DNA of 64,000 nt from the NCBI GenBank assembly GCA_030549335.1, contig CM060188.1, forward strand, positions 43,365,696 to 43,429,695, written 5' to 3'. A program made the position numbers and the translations under genes. Numbering within the stretch: the first letter of the stretch is position 1; each line of letters opens with the position of its first letter. This stretch comes from Pontederia crassipes (lineage: Eukaryota > Streptophyta > Magnoliopsida > Commelinales > Pontederiaceae). Below are positions 35,801 to 46,733 of the stretch, piece after piece. The notes under the pieces were generated by a model. The model saw nothing but the letters and a program-made list of their open reading frames with translations. It searched no databases and had not been told where the DNA came from.

Positions 35801-37367
35801 GGTAGGAGCTTCCACCTTTGTCACGCTTGCCAGAAATCCTCTGCAACCTTGCTTGAGCAGTTTCTGAGCCTTCATTGCTGACACTATGACTTTGGGTTCC
35901 TTCCAGTGTATACCTCTAATTGTGATTTTCTTTTAATGTTTGTTCCTATCACCACCTTCTTTTGCTTGCACATAATGGTAGCTTCATGACGAGCTAACCA
36001 GTCTATGCCCAATATGACATCATAATCCCTCATGGGTATTATGATCAAGTTAGCAGGAAAGTCCTTTTTATTAATTTCTACTGATACTTCAGCTAAGTAT
36101 CTAGTGGTCTGTAATGTTCCTTGTGGGGTAAGGATTATCATGCTAAGTTCTAGATTCATAGAAAGTAATCCCAAAGTGATAACACACTCTTTTGATATGA
36201 AAGAATGAGTGGCTCCAGAATCAAATAAAACAGTAGTAGGTAGCTTGGCAATACAAAGCGTACCTTGAATGACGTCAGCGTCATTCTGCTGCACATCCTC
36301 TTCCAGGTTGAAGAGTCTCCCTTGCACTAGGGGATTGCGTTGTGGACAGTCCTGGGAAAAGTGGCCCATCACGCCACTATGATAGCAGGCGCCGGTGTTC
36401 ATGCGGCATACTCCAGCATGAGTCCTGCCACAAGTGTTACACAGAACCTTCTCACCTTGCATTGGTTGTGCCTAAGGAGCTCTGGGTTGTTGGGGCCTCT
36501 ATTGCGCCGGTCGCCTTGCCGATTGCTGGGGTGGTTATTGCGTTGGTGCTTGCTGAGGCTGGCGAGGTGGTGGTAGAGGTGGTCGGGGCTGCTGCTCATA
36601 ACGAGGCCGTTCGGTATGTTGTGGGGCAGGGTACAGTCGGGGACGGTTATCCCGTCGCTGGTCCCGCCGTTGGTGGTGATTGTTCCTCTTGAACTACTGA
36701 GGTTGGGACCCCTGTCCCACATCTTGTTGTCCTCTTCTGACCTGTTGTAGTGCTTGCTGATCTCTTTCCATCAGAGTGGCTAGCTGGACCACATCCGCAA
36801 AAATTTTACAATTGTCGGGTAGGATTTGAGCTCTCAGACTCAGACGCAATCCTTCAATAAAAGTATTGACCTTCTCCAGCTCGTCCATGGGTAACTTGTT
36901 GTATTTCTGGAGGCGGACAAACTCGGCTTGGTACTGAGCCACCGTCATCGTCCCTTGAGTCAAGTTGAGAAACTCTTGCTGTTTCAATCTCTTCTGGAAG
37001 GCAGGGAAGAAGCGTACTTCAAACAACCGTCGAAAGTCAGCCCATGGCACCACTTTGATGCTTGTAAATTCGGTCGCCTTGGTCACCTTCCACCAATCTT
37101 TCACGGCCTTGATGAGGGTGTCGGCGGCGAATATCACTCGTTTGTTCTCTGGGCAGTTAGGAGTTCGAATTTGTCTTCCATGGTGTCAATCCACTCTTCT
37201 GTCACATCTATGTCTCCTTCGCCGTTATAGGTAGGTGGCTTCAACCTCCAGAACTCTTGTATGGTGCACAAGGGAGGCGATGGTCGTTCCTGACATTCTG
37301 GTTGAGGTGGGGGATTCTGGACCCCTTCTTCATTACGGTCCTCGACTTCGTCACTTGATTGCTGCAT
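32890..37367 (-). pseudogene. Gypsy gag-pol with chromodomain, broken
   Basis: Order in the reading direction: gag from 37367 (FWRLKPPTYNGEGDID...EWIDTMEDKFELL), a 1-nt frameshift near 37155, then AADTLIKAVKDWW to about 36694. Next come the zinc knuckle near 36370, protease LFDSGATHSFIS (36194-36230), a frameshift near 35890, and RT (35153-35884; [31 protein letters not shown], catalytic FVDDILIYS near 35230). RNase H follows ([13 protein letters not shown], 34661-34858), then the integrase zinc domain (about 34020-34180), the core (ESAYNNSYHASIEMSPFEALYG near 33540) and the C-terminus (KGKLSLRYVGPFEIL, 33084-33326). Last is a chromodomain (about 32900-33060; YEEQPIEIL, VKVAWKHH) that targets chromatin in this family. 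Both zinc motifs carry Cys to Ser changes (CYHS, CIVS), and a Trp codon in the chromodomain has become TGA. Confidence 0.92.
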
Positions 37368-37579
37368 CTTGCTTGGAGGGAGGATCTTTGATAGACAACA
37401 CGATCGGTGATATGTTATACTAGAAGCTGTGCTTTAAATTCAAATAACTTTCATTCCTTTATTACTTTTGCTAAACCAATGAACAAATGTGCTTCACATG
37501 ATGACAAACTCATTATAGTGAAGTCTTATTTCAAAGAAAAGAACACAAACTACGCGTCTAAAGTACCCTTGATCCCACG

Positions 37580-37978
37580 CTACTCATCGTATCGGGAAGT
37601 CTCCTCAGATTTATCCTTGGAGCTCCTTTTATATTCAGCCCATTCCGGGCAATCTCCGAGGTAGTGCCCGTATTGCGCGCAGACGATGCAGTAGGGCGGA
37701 CTTGGAGGGCTGCTCGGGCTTGTCCCTTCCGGTGCTTCAGATGATGTGGGCGACATTAAAGGGTAGTTGCTGCCCACGCTTTCCAAATCAAATTCCTCTT
37801 GAATCCCTTGAGCTGGCGGTGGTGGGGTCAAGATGTCACGGCCACGTCTACGGCCCTGTGCTCGTGCTCGCCTCCGCTCTGAAATCACTGGTGTCGGAGG
37901 GTGCATAGTGGCTTCAGCCACCTAGAAGACCCTGCTACTGACACGTACTACCCTCGAAGTTATGCGGCGGGGAGGCAT
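37580..37978 (-). pseudogene. Accessory ORF upstream of gag, with CCHC knuckle
   Basis: Between the PBS and gag, on the same strand, an ORF starts at 37978 with MPPRRITSRVVRVSSRVF. It meets an in-frame TAG (37922-37924, codon 19), then stays open to 37580. The downstream part is Arg-rich (RRRARAQGRRRGRD), then Pro/Ser-rich, and carries CIVCAQYGHYLGDC, an exact C-x2-C-x4-H-x4-C zinc knuckle, near its end. MPPRR is a common start for chromovirus gag, yet the capsid-like gag begins again with MQQSS at 37367 after about 210 nt of non-coding sequence. It may be a separate nucleocapsid-like accessory protein, or a displaced gag N-terminal exon joined by splicing. Function unknown; the TAG may be decay or readthrough. 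Confidence 0.6.
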
Positions 37979-38178
37979 CTATAAAAGTAGGTTATCTCAA
38001 TATAACTTGACTATTACTTGAGGAGTGGAGTCGCAGTTGCTCAAGAGGCTTGCACATGACTTTACTATGACTAGGAGACCAATGGATATTGAGGACCATG
38101 CAATGACTATACTCCGTTATGAATGACAATGACACTGGCCTATACTCTACTATGAACAATGGGAGCCAAGAACTTAGA

Positions 38179-38189
38179 CTCTGATACCA
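38179..38189 (-). other. Gypsy primer-binding site
   Basis: TGGTATCAGAG on the minus strand, three bases from the LTR end, complementary to the 3' end of initiator methionine tRNA. Confidence 0.9.
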
Positions 38190-38192
38190 AAC

Positions 38193-40529
38193 TGTAACGC
38201 CCCCAAAATTTGCCCTCCTGCCACGTTGGCAGTCAGACTGACCAAGGGAGCGCTACCACTGCTTATGACTACTTAACTTTGACTAGTCAATAAATGACCC
38301 ACGTGGCAGTAGAAATGATAGAAAATTATAATGATATGAAAATATGGAAGAGATATCATTGTGAATCAACAGATGTCACATGATATGAAATAATTCAAAA
38401 TAAATACGGAAACGAAGATAGTTCAAATAGTTTTGAGAATATCACAAGACCAAGGCTAAAAAAAGGGAAATTCAAGTATTTCATATTTACATCATCAAAT
38501 AATTCAAATGCAGAATAAAATGGCGAAAAGTTGTAGTCGCTGCAAGTCATGTGTCGCCATCTTGGAGCTCTGTATTTTCCACCTCCTCCTTCAGTAGGGT
38601 TCTCACCTGCAAAATCTCAAAGTAGGGGCATGGAATGCCCGTGAGCTAACGCCCAGTACTCATAGAGTCATAGACGATGAAATGATATTCAATATTCAAT
38701 TACTTTACTTTTTACTTTAACAATGCTTTATACAATGCTATGCTTTCTAATCCGTTACCATTCTTTGTTATCCATTATCATGCTTTGATATTCATTGCTT
38801 TGTTCTGTTGTCATTTACCATGCTCTGTTATTCATTACCATGCCCTGTTATAATCTGTGTGGGACTATGTATTTTACATTACTATAAGATCCCTGATATT
38901 TGTTATCCTATGCGAGCTCGACATTTAATTAGTTAGGAAGCTAGAGGTGTCTCTGCACTCAACCCCATGAAAGAGAAGGTGTACACTCAAGCACAACCTT
39001 TTTTGAAATGCAGGTGGGAGAAGGCCTGCATCCCAGGAACAATGGTCGTTACGAACCCGTAGGTTCACTGTCTCCTCAGCTAAGCTACGTGTCCCTCTGG
39101 CACAACAATAAAATTCACATATGCCCCTGTGGGGGAAGAGTGCATTCACTGCGTCACTCTTATTCGGAGCACAAGTGGGGGAGGGCATGTGGTCCAAGAG
39201 CTGTCTCATCAGTGCAGCTATTTGCCCCTCCACTATACAATGCTTTGATCTTGACCTTGAATAACACATAGCTATCTCATTCATTTCTCTTTGCTTACTT
39301 ATCTTCTTCACAATGTGGGGTTTAAAATCATGATTCAGAGAAGGGGATAAAGTCTGATCCCCTTCCTGTGGACGATGAGTCCGTTACTTGTTTCACTACA
39401 TTGGACATGGCCTACATTGACCAGTTGAAGGTTGAGGATTCATTACAATGGCTTGGCCCTTCAAGGACATTTAGGTCAATTCACAAGTGCTCTGACCCCT
39501 CAAGGGCATTTTGGTCATTTCACTTTAAAGTTCATGATTTTCCCTCTCTAGACCGGTGGACGATCGACCGTTATGGCCGGGTCGGTCGACTGCCCAAGGG
39601 GCCGATCGACCGATACCGCTCTCAGTCGAATCGATTCTCTTGAGGATCCGATCGATCATTCGACGTGAATTCGTCGGCCGATCATTGTTGCAGGATTGGT
39701 CGACCTTTTTGGAATCGATCGGCCAGTCGGTATCGTAGGATCGGTCGGCCCTTCTGGAATCGGCCGATCGATCTCATGCGATCGGGCTCGGCGACTTCCG
39801 CCAAATCGGTCGACCGACACTTTGGATCGGTCGACCGACCCTGTGTTGTGACTTCGGACGTCGAAGATCGGTCGACCGATACAAGGTAATCGGTCGACCG
39901 ATTTTTCGCGCAGAACAGAGTCGCCGATCGAAAATTCCATCTCCGACCAACCTCCGATCGTCCGATCGTGATACTCATAATACGAAAAATATTTCTAATC
40001 ATCTCTAGGCCATAATGGAATCGAAATTAACGTTTGATCTGCATTTCTTCGCCTAGGGGATTTTACAATTATGATACCTATATCGGTCGAAATTCGATCG
40101 CCGGAGCCGCTGTCGTCGTTTTGATGGACCGCCGGACGTTCTCGGCCGGCGGGAGTGCGCGCCTAGTCCTTGTGGAAATGTCGAGGGAGGTCCGGTGCGT
40201 ACAGGTCGTCTGTGCTCGGCTCGCTTGTGCGTTCGACATCAATTGCCTATCGTTCGTCCGCTCGTCGTGATTCGCCGAAAAGGAACAAGAAGAAGAAAGG
40301 AGGGAGGCGGCCGAGTGTAGAGAGTTCAAAGGGGTGTAGAGGGCTCCATCTCACTTCCTTTTATAGCCTTGCCAACTTCTCTCATGAGATGGAGTCGTGG
40401 GAGGGGAGTGAGGGGAGAGTGGAGGAGAGTTTCGTGGGGGGAAAAAGTGGGGGAGGGACTCGTCCCTCTTTTTTTTTTGAAATTCAAATTTAATTAAAGT
40501 GAGAGAGAGATAAAGGGCCGGGCATTACA
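38193..40529 (-). repeat. Gypsy 5' LTR (2337 bp)
   Basis: Uninterrupted LTR; the 3' LTR totals 2390 bp once its insertion is removed. It holds a block at about 39545-39975 with many copies of the palindrome CGGTCGACCG and variants, and purine-rich GGGAGGGGAGTGAGGGGAGA near 40400. Short open frames within it are not genes. Confidence 0.92.
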
Positions 40530-40534
40530 ATAAA

Positions 40535-41049
40535 TTCTTTCGTATTAGTTCTCACCACAAGTAAGAATTTTGAAAGTTGAGAAGCCGAGTCAAGCCAAGT
40601 TTTTTTATTCATTTTTTTGCATTTCTCTCTGCTCATTTATTTCATTTTTCCTTCCACTCACTTTTATGTTTTTAAACTACTTTATTTTTTTTAGCTAGAG
40701 TGAAATAACAAACAAATATTATTACTTAATTAGAAAAGCATTTTATTTATTAATTACTTATGATTAAATAAATATATTTAATTTCAAAATTAAAAATAAA
40801 ATAAAATAAGTTTGTATTAAATAGTTAATATTATATATTAAGCTATTTTTACAATATAGTAAATAATAATCAATTATAAGATAAGCTAAAATAATATTTT
40901 CTACATTAAAAAATAAGGGTATAATCACTCGTTCTCTGCAGGGATGTGGAGCAAATCACAATTGTTTATTTTTAATCTTACGATCGTGATCCGCCATCTT
41001 CTTCCTCCTGCTCACCCTGATTTGTTTCGTTCGCCTCTTTCTCGACGTC
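40535..41049. other. Intergenic between gypsy and copia elements
   Basis: AT-rich to about 40930, then C/T-rich. No supported gene. Confidence 0.5.
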
Positions 41050-41634
41050 ATGCCTCTTCCCTTCTTCCCCCTATTCCTCTTCGTTCGACCTTCACCGGAC
41101 GATTCATTTCGTTCTCCTCTTACTCGCGCCTTTTCCATCTACCATTCACCATTCTTCACCCTACTTCCTCTACGACTGCTTTGTTCGGGGAAGGAAGCAG
41201 GGAGAATGGCATCCCCAAGCCCTAAGACTCCATCATCCCGTCGCGCCTCCTTCGTCCGTCCTCTAGCCGCTGTCGCCGCCCTCGCTTCCCCTAAAGACGA
41301 GGAGATCGGAGGTCAAATTGCCCTAGTCCTTGTCGTCGTCTCCCCCACGTCGCTTCAAGGCTTCGCCATAGCCGTGGAGGAGAAAACAGAGCTCGTCGTG
41401 GTCATCGACGATGTGCCCAGTAATGCTAGGATTGCTCATTTCGCAATGACGGTGCTGCTCTGTCCAACGAACAGCACACGCGCGATCGCGAGCAGGCCAA
41501 TTGCGTCTTTCATCCTTCGTCGAAAGATGGACAAGCTCGCGTCGTTCCTCAAATGCCAACGGACCCGGACTGTAGGATTAAAAATGGACGGGATTCATAT
41601 GCTCCCCATCCCTCTAGATAATGGGCAAAGGTGA
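41050..41634 (+). CDS. Hypothetical ORF, possibly the first exon of a gene broken by copia
   Basis: A GC-richer stretch with a 194-codon frame; an internal ATG at 41206 (MASPSPKTPSSRRASFVRPL) has a start typical of organelle-targeted or Ser/Ala-rich plant proteins. The rest (EKTELVVVIDDVPSNARIAHFAM and so on) matches no family I recognise. It ends GQR-stop about 240 bp before the copia insertion. It may be a real 5' exon, a gene fragment carried by a transposon, or chance. Confidence 0.25.
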   Translation: MPLPFFPLFLFVRPSPDDSFRSPLTRAFSIYHSPFFTLLPLRLLCSGKEAGRMASPSPKTPSSRRASFVRPLAAVAALASPKDEEIGGQIALVLVVVSPTSLQGFAIAVEEKTELVVVIDDVPSNARIAHFAMTVLLCPTNSTRAIASRPIASFILRRKMDKLASFLKCQRTRTVGLKMDGIHMLPIPLDNGQR

Positions 41635-41801
41635 ATTATACCTTAAAAATAAATTTATTTTTTAAATTCTTATCTTTTATCCAATAACCCAGTAAAATTT
41701 ATCTATTCTAGAATGTTTTTTTGTGGTGGATTAGCGAAACTTAGTAAGTTCTCGACGATCATTAGACCGCCAAATTCTGGACGAAAGTTCTCGTCCAACC
41801 A

Positions 41802-41875
41802 CAACTGATAGTTTGTAGTGATATTAATCCAACCTTGGTTCAACTAGTCGATAAAGGATTTCCAATTATCCAAGC
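41802..41875 (+). repeat. Left copy of a short tandem duplication split by copia
   Basis: CCACAACTGATAGTTTGTA through CAACCTTGGTTCAACTAGTC to CCAAGC recurs at about 46749-46833 on the far side of the copia element. The copia element therefore integrated into the end of the first of two tandem copies. Confidence 0.75.
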
Positions 41876-42235
41876 TGATAATAATGCATTGAATCTAAAC
41901 CCAGTTGGTCCCCCTACATAGTCAGGCGCTTCAGCAAAATTCCTCTACTGGGTCTCGCTACAAAATTTTTAGGTGTATTCTGTATGTGATTCGAATTTGA
42001 TTTATTTCCTTATCACGAGATAGGTGTCCTATTTTCAGGAGATTTATTTAGAGTCCCAGTCCGTATGTAATTCCTATCATCTGTCAAAGGGAGTGCCTAT
42101 ATAAACTCCCAAGGGGTCTAAACAGAAACTCATCCTTGTAATCATCATTATTCCATAACAAAGAGCCGCCGTCATTTTTTCTCTTCGCGTTTTTCTGTAT
42201 TTTCGTGCGATCCCTCTCTCCCGCTTTTCGTAACA
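41876..42235 (+). repeat. Copia 5' LTR (360 bp)
   Basis: TGATAATAATGC to TTTCGTAACA. A TATA-like CCTATATAAACTCCC is near 42100. About 70 bp present in the 3' LTR are missing here. Confidence 0.9.
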
Positions 42236-42286
42236 AACTGATATCAGAGCCTTAGGGTTTGTCAACGATTCTCGATCAACAGGGAG

Positions 42287-45200
42287 ATGGCGTCACACAA
42301 TGTGAGCGTGGAGAAGTTCAACGACAGAAACAATTTCGGATTGTGGCAGATCAAGATGCGGGCGCTTTTGAAGCAACAAGGAGTCTGTGCGCCGCTCTCA
42401 AACGTGTCGAAGAACAAACCAAAGGAGGAAGACTCGAAGGGCAAAGAAAAGGAGATCGACCTCACAACTTTGGCGGCACAGGAGGAGAAGACGCACTCGA
42501 TGATTCTGTTGTGTTTGGCAGATGATAATCGAGGTAGCAGATGAAGAAAAAGCGGTCGGACTGTGATTGAGATTCGAGAGTCTATATATGACGAAGTCTC
42601 TCACCAAGAAGTTGTTGTTGAAGCAACGTCTGTTCTCTCTCCGCATGCAGGAAGGTACCCCTCTGAAGGAACATCTTGATCAGTTAAATTCTTTGTTAAT
42701 GGAACTCAGAAATATCGATGTTAAGATCGAGGATGAAAATGCTGCCCTAATTCTGTTAGTTTCGCTTCCTCCATCATATGAAAATTTCGTTCAGTTTATA
42801 ATTATGGGGAAGAAAACTATAAGTCTGGAAGAAGTAAGATCGAGTCTCCATACTCGTGAACTTCGGCATATGGCATCTAAAAATTCTGTAGAGACTCAGG
42901 CCGCGGGTTTGATATCGACCGCAAAGAAGGGACAGTCCTCGAATTCGAAGAAATCCAAATCCAAGAAGAAGAAAATCACTGCGAAGGACATCTGTAATTA
43001 CTGCAATGAATCAAGTCATTGGAAAAAAGACTGTCCGAAGAAGAAGAAGTCTCTCGTCGCTGCGGTGGCACAGGAAATTGGAAATTCCGAAAATGATTTG
43101 GTTCTGACTGCTTCTGATCAAGGATGTCTGGCAGATAGTTGGGTTTTGAATTCGGGATGTTTCTATCATATGACTCCGTATGAAGAGTGGTTCTCAACTT
43201 ATCAGAAGATTGATGATGGAAACGTCATCATGGGCAACGATGCAACCTGTCAGATAGTTGGGATCGATTCTGTGCAGATCAGGACTCATAACAATCTTGT
43301 GAGGACACTGATAGATGTCAGCCATGTTCCGCAACTGAAGAAGAATTTAATATCACTTAGAGTCCTCGACTCTAAAAAGTGTTAGATCAATGCTGCTGGA
43401 GGCATGATCAAGGTCATGAAAGGTGATGCTACGATTCTGAAGGGAGTCAGACAGAAGTCCTTGTATGTATTAAAAGGCAAGACAGTCTCTAGCGTTTTTG
43501 CAGTGGCTAGTTCATCCGAATCAGATAAGTCCAGGCTGTGGCACATGCGGCTTGGGCATATGAGTCAGAACGGAATGAATATCCTCAGCAAACGAGATCT
43601 TCTAGGAGACAAGAAGATATCTGAAATCAACTTCTGCAAGCACTGCGTATTCGGCAAATAGCGAAGGTCTCAGTTTGACAAAGCAGTGCACAGGACGAAG
43701 GCGACACTTGACTACATCCACGCCGATAGTTAGGGTCCCTCTCGTGTTTCATCATTAGGAGGTGCGAGGTACTTCCTATCTGTGATTGATGACTACTCGA
43801 GGATGACTTGAGTATTCATGATGATACACAAGAGTGAGTCCTTCAAGGCCTTCAAGCAGTGGAAGGTTCTGGTGGAAAATCAAACGTCGAAAAAAGTGAA
43901 GCGTCTTCGCACTGACAATGGTTTAGAATTCTGTTCTGCTGAATTCGATCAGTTCTGCAAAGATGAAGATATTGCCAGGCATCGCACAGTCAGGGATACT
44001 CCACAGCAGAATGAAATTACAGAACGAATGAACAGAACACTTCTGGAGAGGGCAAGGTGCATGCTCTCTAACACTGGCCTGAATATGACATTCTAGACTG
44101 AAGCTGTTAACACAGCTTGCTACTTGGTGAATCGAAGTTCGGCGACTGCGATTGATCTCAAGACTCCAACTGAGGTATGGTTAGAAAATCCTACTGATTA
44201 TACTTGTCTGAAAGTTTTTTGTTGTCCAACATACTATCACGTCAGTGAAGAAAAGTTGGAGCCAAGGGCCAAAGAAGTGTGCATGAGATATGGTGCAGGA
44301 GTGAAGGGCTACAGAATTTGGTCTCCTTCAGAACACAAAGTCATTCATAACAAAAGCGTGACTTTGATGAAGCATCAATGCTTCAGTTGAAGGTGGAGAC
44401 TGAAGAAAGTGTCAGTAAACAGGTGAAGGTTGAAATCACTCCAACTGAGAATGATGCTGAAGGATCACATCAAGAAGCAGAACCAGAAGGTGAAGAATCT
44501 GATGAGCAACCTGAAGAGGAGTCAATTGTTACTAGACGTCCTCGCAGAGAAGTGGGTCCTCTTAAGAGATATGATTTCGAGGACATGATTGCTTATGCAC
44601 TACAGGTAGCTGAAGAGGTGAAATCCCTAGAACCGTCCTCTTATAGGGATGTCATCACATATGCCAAATCTGAACAGTGGATCGCTGTTATGGTTGAGGA
44701 GATGGAATCTCTTCACAAGAATCAGACGTGGGAGCTGATCAAGTTGCCTAAAGGCAGAAAGGTTGTTGATTGTAAATGAATTTTCAAGAAGAAAACAGGA
44801 ATTTCAGGAGTTGAAGGCACGAGATACAAAGCACGACTGGTTGCTAAAGGTTATAATCTGAAAGAAGGTGTGGACTACAATGAGATATTCTCACCTGTTG
44901 TCAGACATACTTCTATCAAGGTGCTACTTGCTCTTGTAGCACATCAAAATCTAGAGCTCGAGCAACTAAATGTGAAGACTACTTTCCTCCATGGAGAACT
45001 TGAAGAAGATATTCTTATGAGCCAACCAGAGGGATTCTCCATTCCTGAAAAGGAGAATCAAGTTTGCAGTCTGAAAAAATCTCTGTATGACTTGAAGCAG
45101 TCTCCCAGACAATAGTACAAGAGGTTCGACAGCTTCATGATCAGTAAGGGATTCAGTCGAAGTCCCTATGATTGTTATGTATATCACAAGAAGGTGAAAG

Positions 45201-46200
45201 ACGGCTCCACCATCTATCTGCTCTTATATGTTTGCCAGAGACATGGCAAACATTCAAAATCTGAAGAAACTCCTCAGTGCAGAATTTGACATAAAAGATC
45301 TTAGTGCAGCACAGAAAATTCTGAGAATGAAAATTCTAAGGGATCGCGCACAGGACAAATTCTTCTTATCTCAAAAAAGTTATATTGAGAAGATTTTATC
45401 CAGATTTGGAATGTCTGGAGCGAAGCCTTTGAATATTCCATCAGCTGCAAATGTTCATCTTTCTGTTGCCTTCGCACCAAAGTCAAATGCAGAAAGGAGT
45501 ACATGTCTCGGATTCTATATGCTAGTGCAATTGGAAGTCTGATGTATGTTATGGTTTGCACAAGACCAGACATTGCTCATGCAGTCAGTGTTGTTAGCAG
45601 GTTCATGAGCGATCCAGGAAAGGAGCACTAGCAAGCAGTGAAGCGAATTTTTCGATATCTGAGAGGAACATCTGATATTGACCTCATCTACAGAAGTGAT
45701 AAAGAATGTTTGGTTGCAGGGTACTCAGATTCAGATTATGCTCGTCTACAAAAGTGATAAAAAGTATTTGATTGCAGGGTACTCAGATTCAGATTATGCT
45801 AGAGATGTTGATGAAAGACGATCTATTACAGGCTATATCTTCACTTTGGACAGTTCAGTTATTAGTTGGAAGGCTACACTTCAGCCATCAATTACTTTGT
45901 CCACCACAAATGCTGAATACATGGCACTGACAGAAGCTGCCAAAGAAGGCATCTGGTTAAAAGACTTAGTTGGAGATCTCGAATTATAGGAGCAGGCTAT
46001 AGTGCACTGTGATAGTCTGAGTACAATATGTTTAGTCAAGGATCAAGTACATCATGAAAGAACCAAACATATTGATGTCAGATATCACTTCATCCGTACT
46101 GAGAAGAGGATAAGGTGAAAAAAATTGGCACCGAAGACAATCCAGCTGATATGTTCATCAAATCTATTCCTTATGACAAGTTCCAACATTGTTTGGACTT
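42287..46200 (+). pseudogene. Copia gag-pol polyprotein, broken
   Basis: Gag starts at 42287 (MASHNVSVEKFNDRNNFGLW). After a frameshift and stop near 42540-42560 it resumes to 43385, with the zinc knuckle CNYCNESSHWKKDC. The protease site reads WVLNSGCFYHMTP, with Asn where the catalytic Asp belongs. The pre-integrase zinc domain (LWHMRLGHMS ... FCKHCVFGK, 43404-43661) and integrase core (RTDNGLEFCS, TPQQNEITERMNRTLLERARCML) follow with stops. RT (44870 on) has FLHGELEEDILMSQPEGF and KKSLYDLKQSPRQ, but the run LLLYV goes straight to the post-catalytic ARDMANIQNLKKLL near 45230, so the DD dipeptide and neighbours are deleted. RNase H has SDSDYARDVDERRSITGY and an internal tandem duplication. 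No product can be functional without trans help. Confidence 0.9.
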
Positions 46201-46297
46201 GCTTAATATAAATACTTGGTAATAACTTCAAGATGGAACTGACGACGACGTGACGTGCTTTTGTGCTCTGAAGATGATTCAAGTTAAGGTGGAGATT

Positions 46298-46728
46298 TAA
46301 TAATAATGCCTTGAATCTGAACCCAGTTGATCCCCCTACATAATCAGGCGCTTCAGCAAAATTCCCTTACGGAGATCTCGCTGCCCGGTCAACGAGCCTA
46401 TAAAAGGTCAAGGGGGATCCCCTGCGGGGGTTGCAAGGGGGCAGAGCCCTCTGAACGAAAATTTTTAAAAATATTCTGTATGTGATTCGAATTTGATTTA
46501 TTTCCTTATCACGAGATGTGTCCTATTTTCAGAAGATTTATTTAGAATCCCAGTCCGTATGTAATTCCTATCATCTGTCAAAAGGAGTACCTATATAAAC
46601 TCCCTAGGGGTCTAATCAGAAATCCATCCTTATAATCATCATTATTCCATAACAAAAAGCCACCGTCGTTTTTCCTCTTCGCGTTCTTCTGTATTTCGTG
46701 CGATTCCTCTTTCTCCTTTTTCGTAACG
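46298..46728 (+). repeat. Copia 3' LTR (431 bp)
   Basis: Matches the 5' LTR but carries about 70 extra bases near 46380-46460 that include CAAGGGGGATCCCCTGCGGG. It begins TAATAATAATGC and ends TAACG, each one base from the intact TG...CA ends. Confidence 0.9.
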
Positions 46729-46733
46729 CAAGC

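Larger units (their letters stand above)
25903..40529 (-). mobile_element. Ty3/gypsy Tekay-type retrotransposon (with nested insertion)
   Basis: A complete minus-strand element of about 10.1 kb plus a 4.55-kb nested insertion. It is flanked by the 5-bp duplication ATAAA (25898-25902 and 40530-40534). The LTRs start TGTAATGCCCGGCCC and end with the complement of TGTAA(T/C)GCCCCC. The PBS, reading TGGTATCAGAG on the minus strand (initiator Met tRNA), is at 38179-38189, 3 nt inside the 5' LTR. A purine-rich tract adjoins the 3' LTR at about 32846-32862. Between them are an accessory ORF, gag, protease, RT, RNase H, integrase and a chromodomain, which places it in the chromoviruses, most like Tekay/Del. 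Frameshifts and stops show that it cannot make its own proteins. Confidence 0.93.
41876..46728 (+). mobile_element. Ty1/copia retrotransposon (Tork/TNT1-like), inactive
   Basis: Full-structure element with 5-bp duplication CAAGC (41871-41875 and 46729-46733). The 5' LTR is 41876-42235, the 3' LTR 46298-46728, the PBS TGATATCAGAGC is at 42239-42250 and the purine tract AAGGTGGAGATT at 46286-46297. The domain order (gag, protease, integrase, RT, RNase H) defines Ty1/copia; the gag start and the purine tract resemble TNT1/Tork elements. The polyprotein is heavily damaged. Confidence 0.92.
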
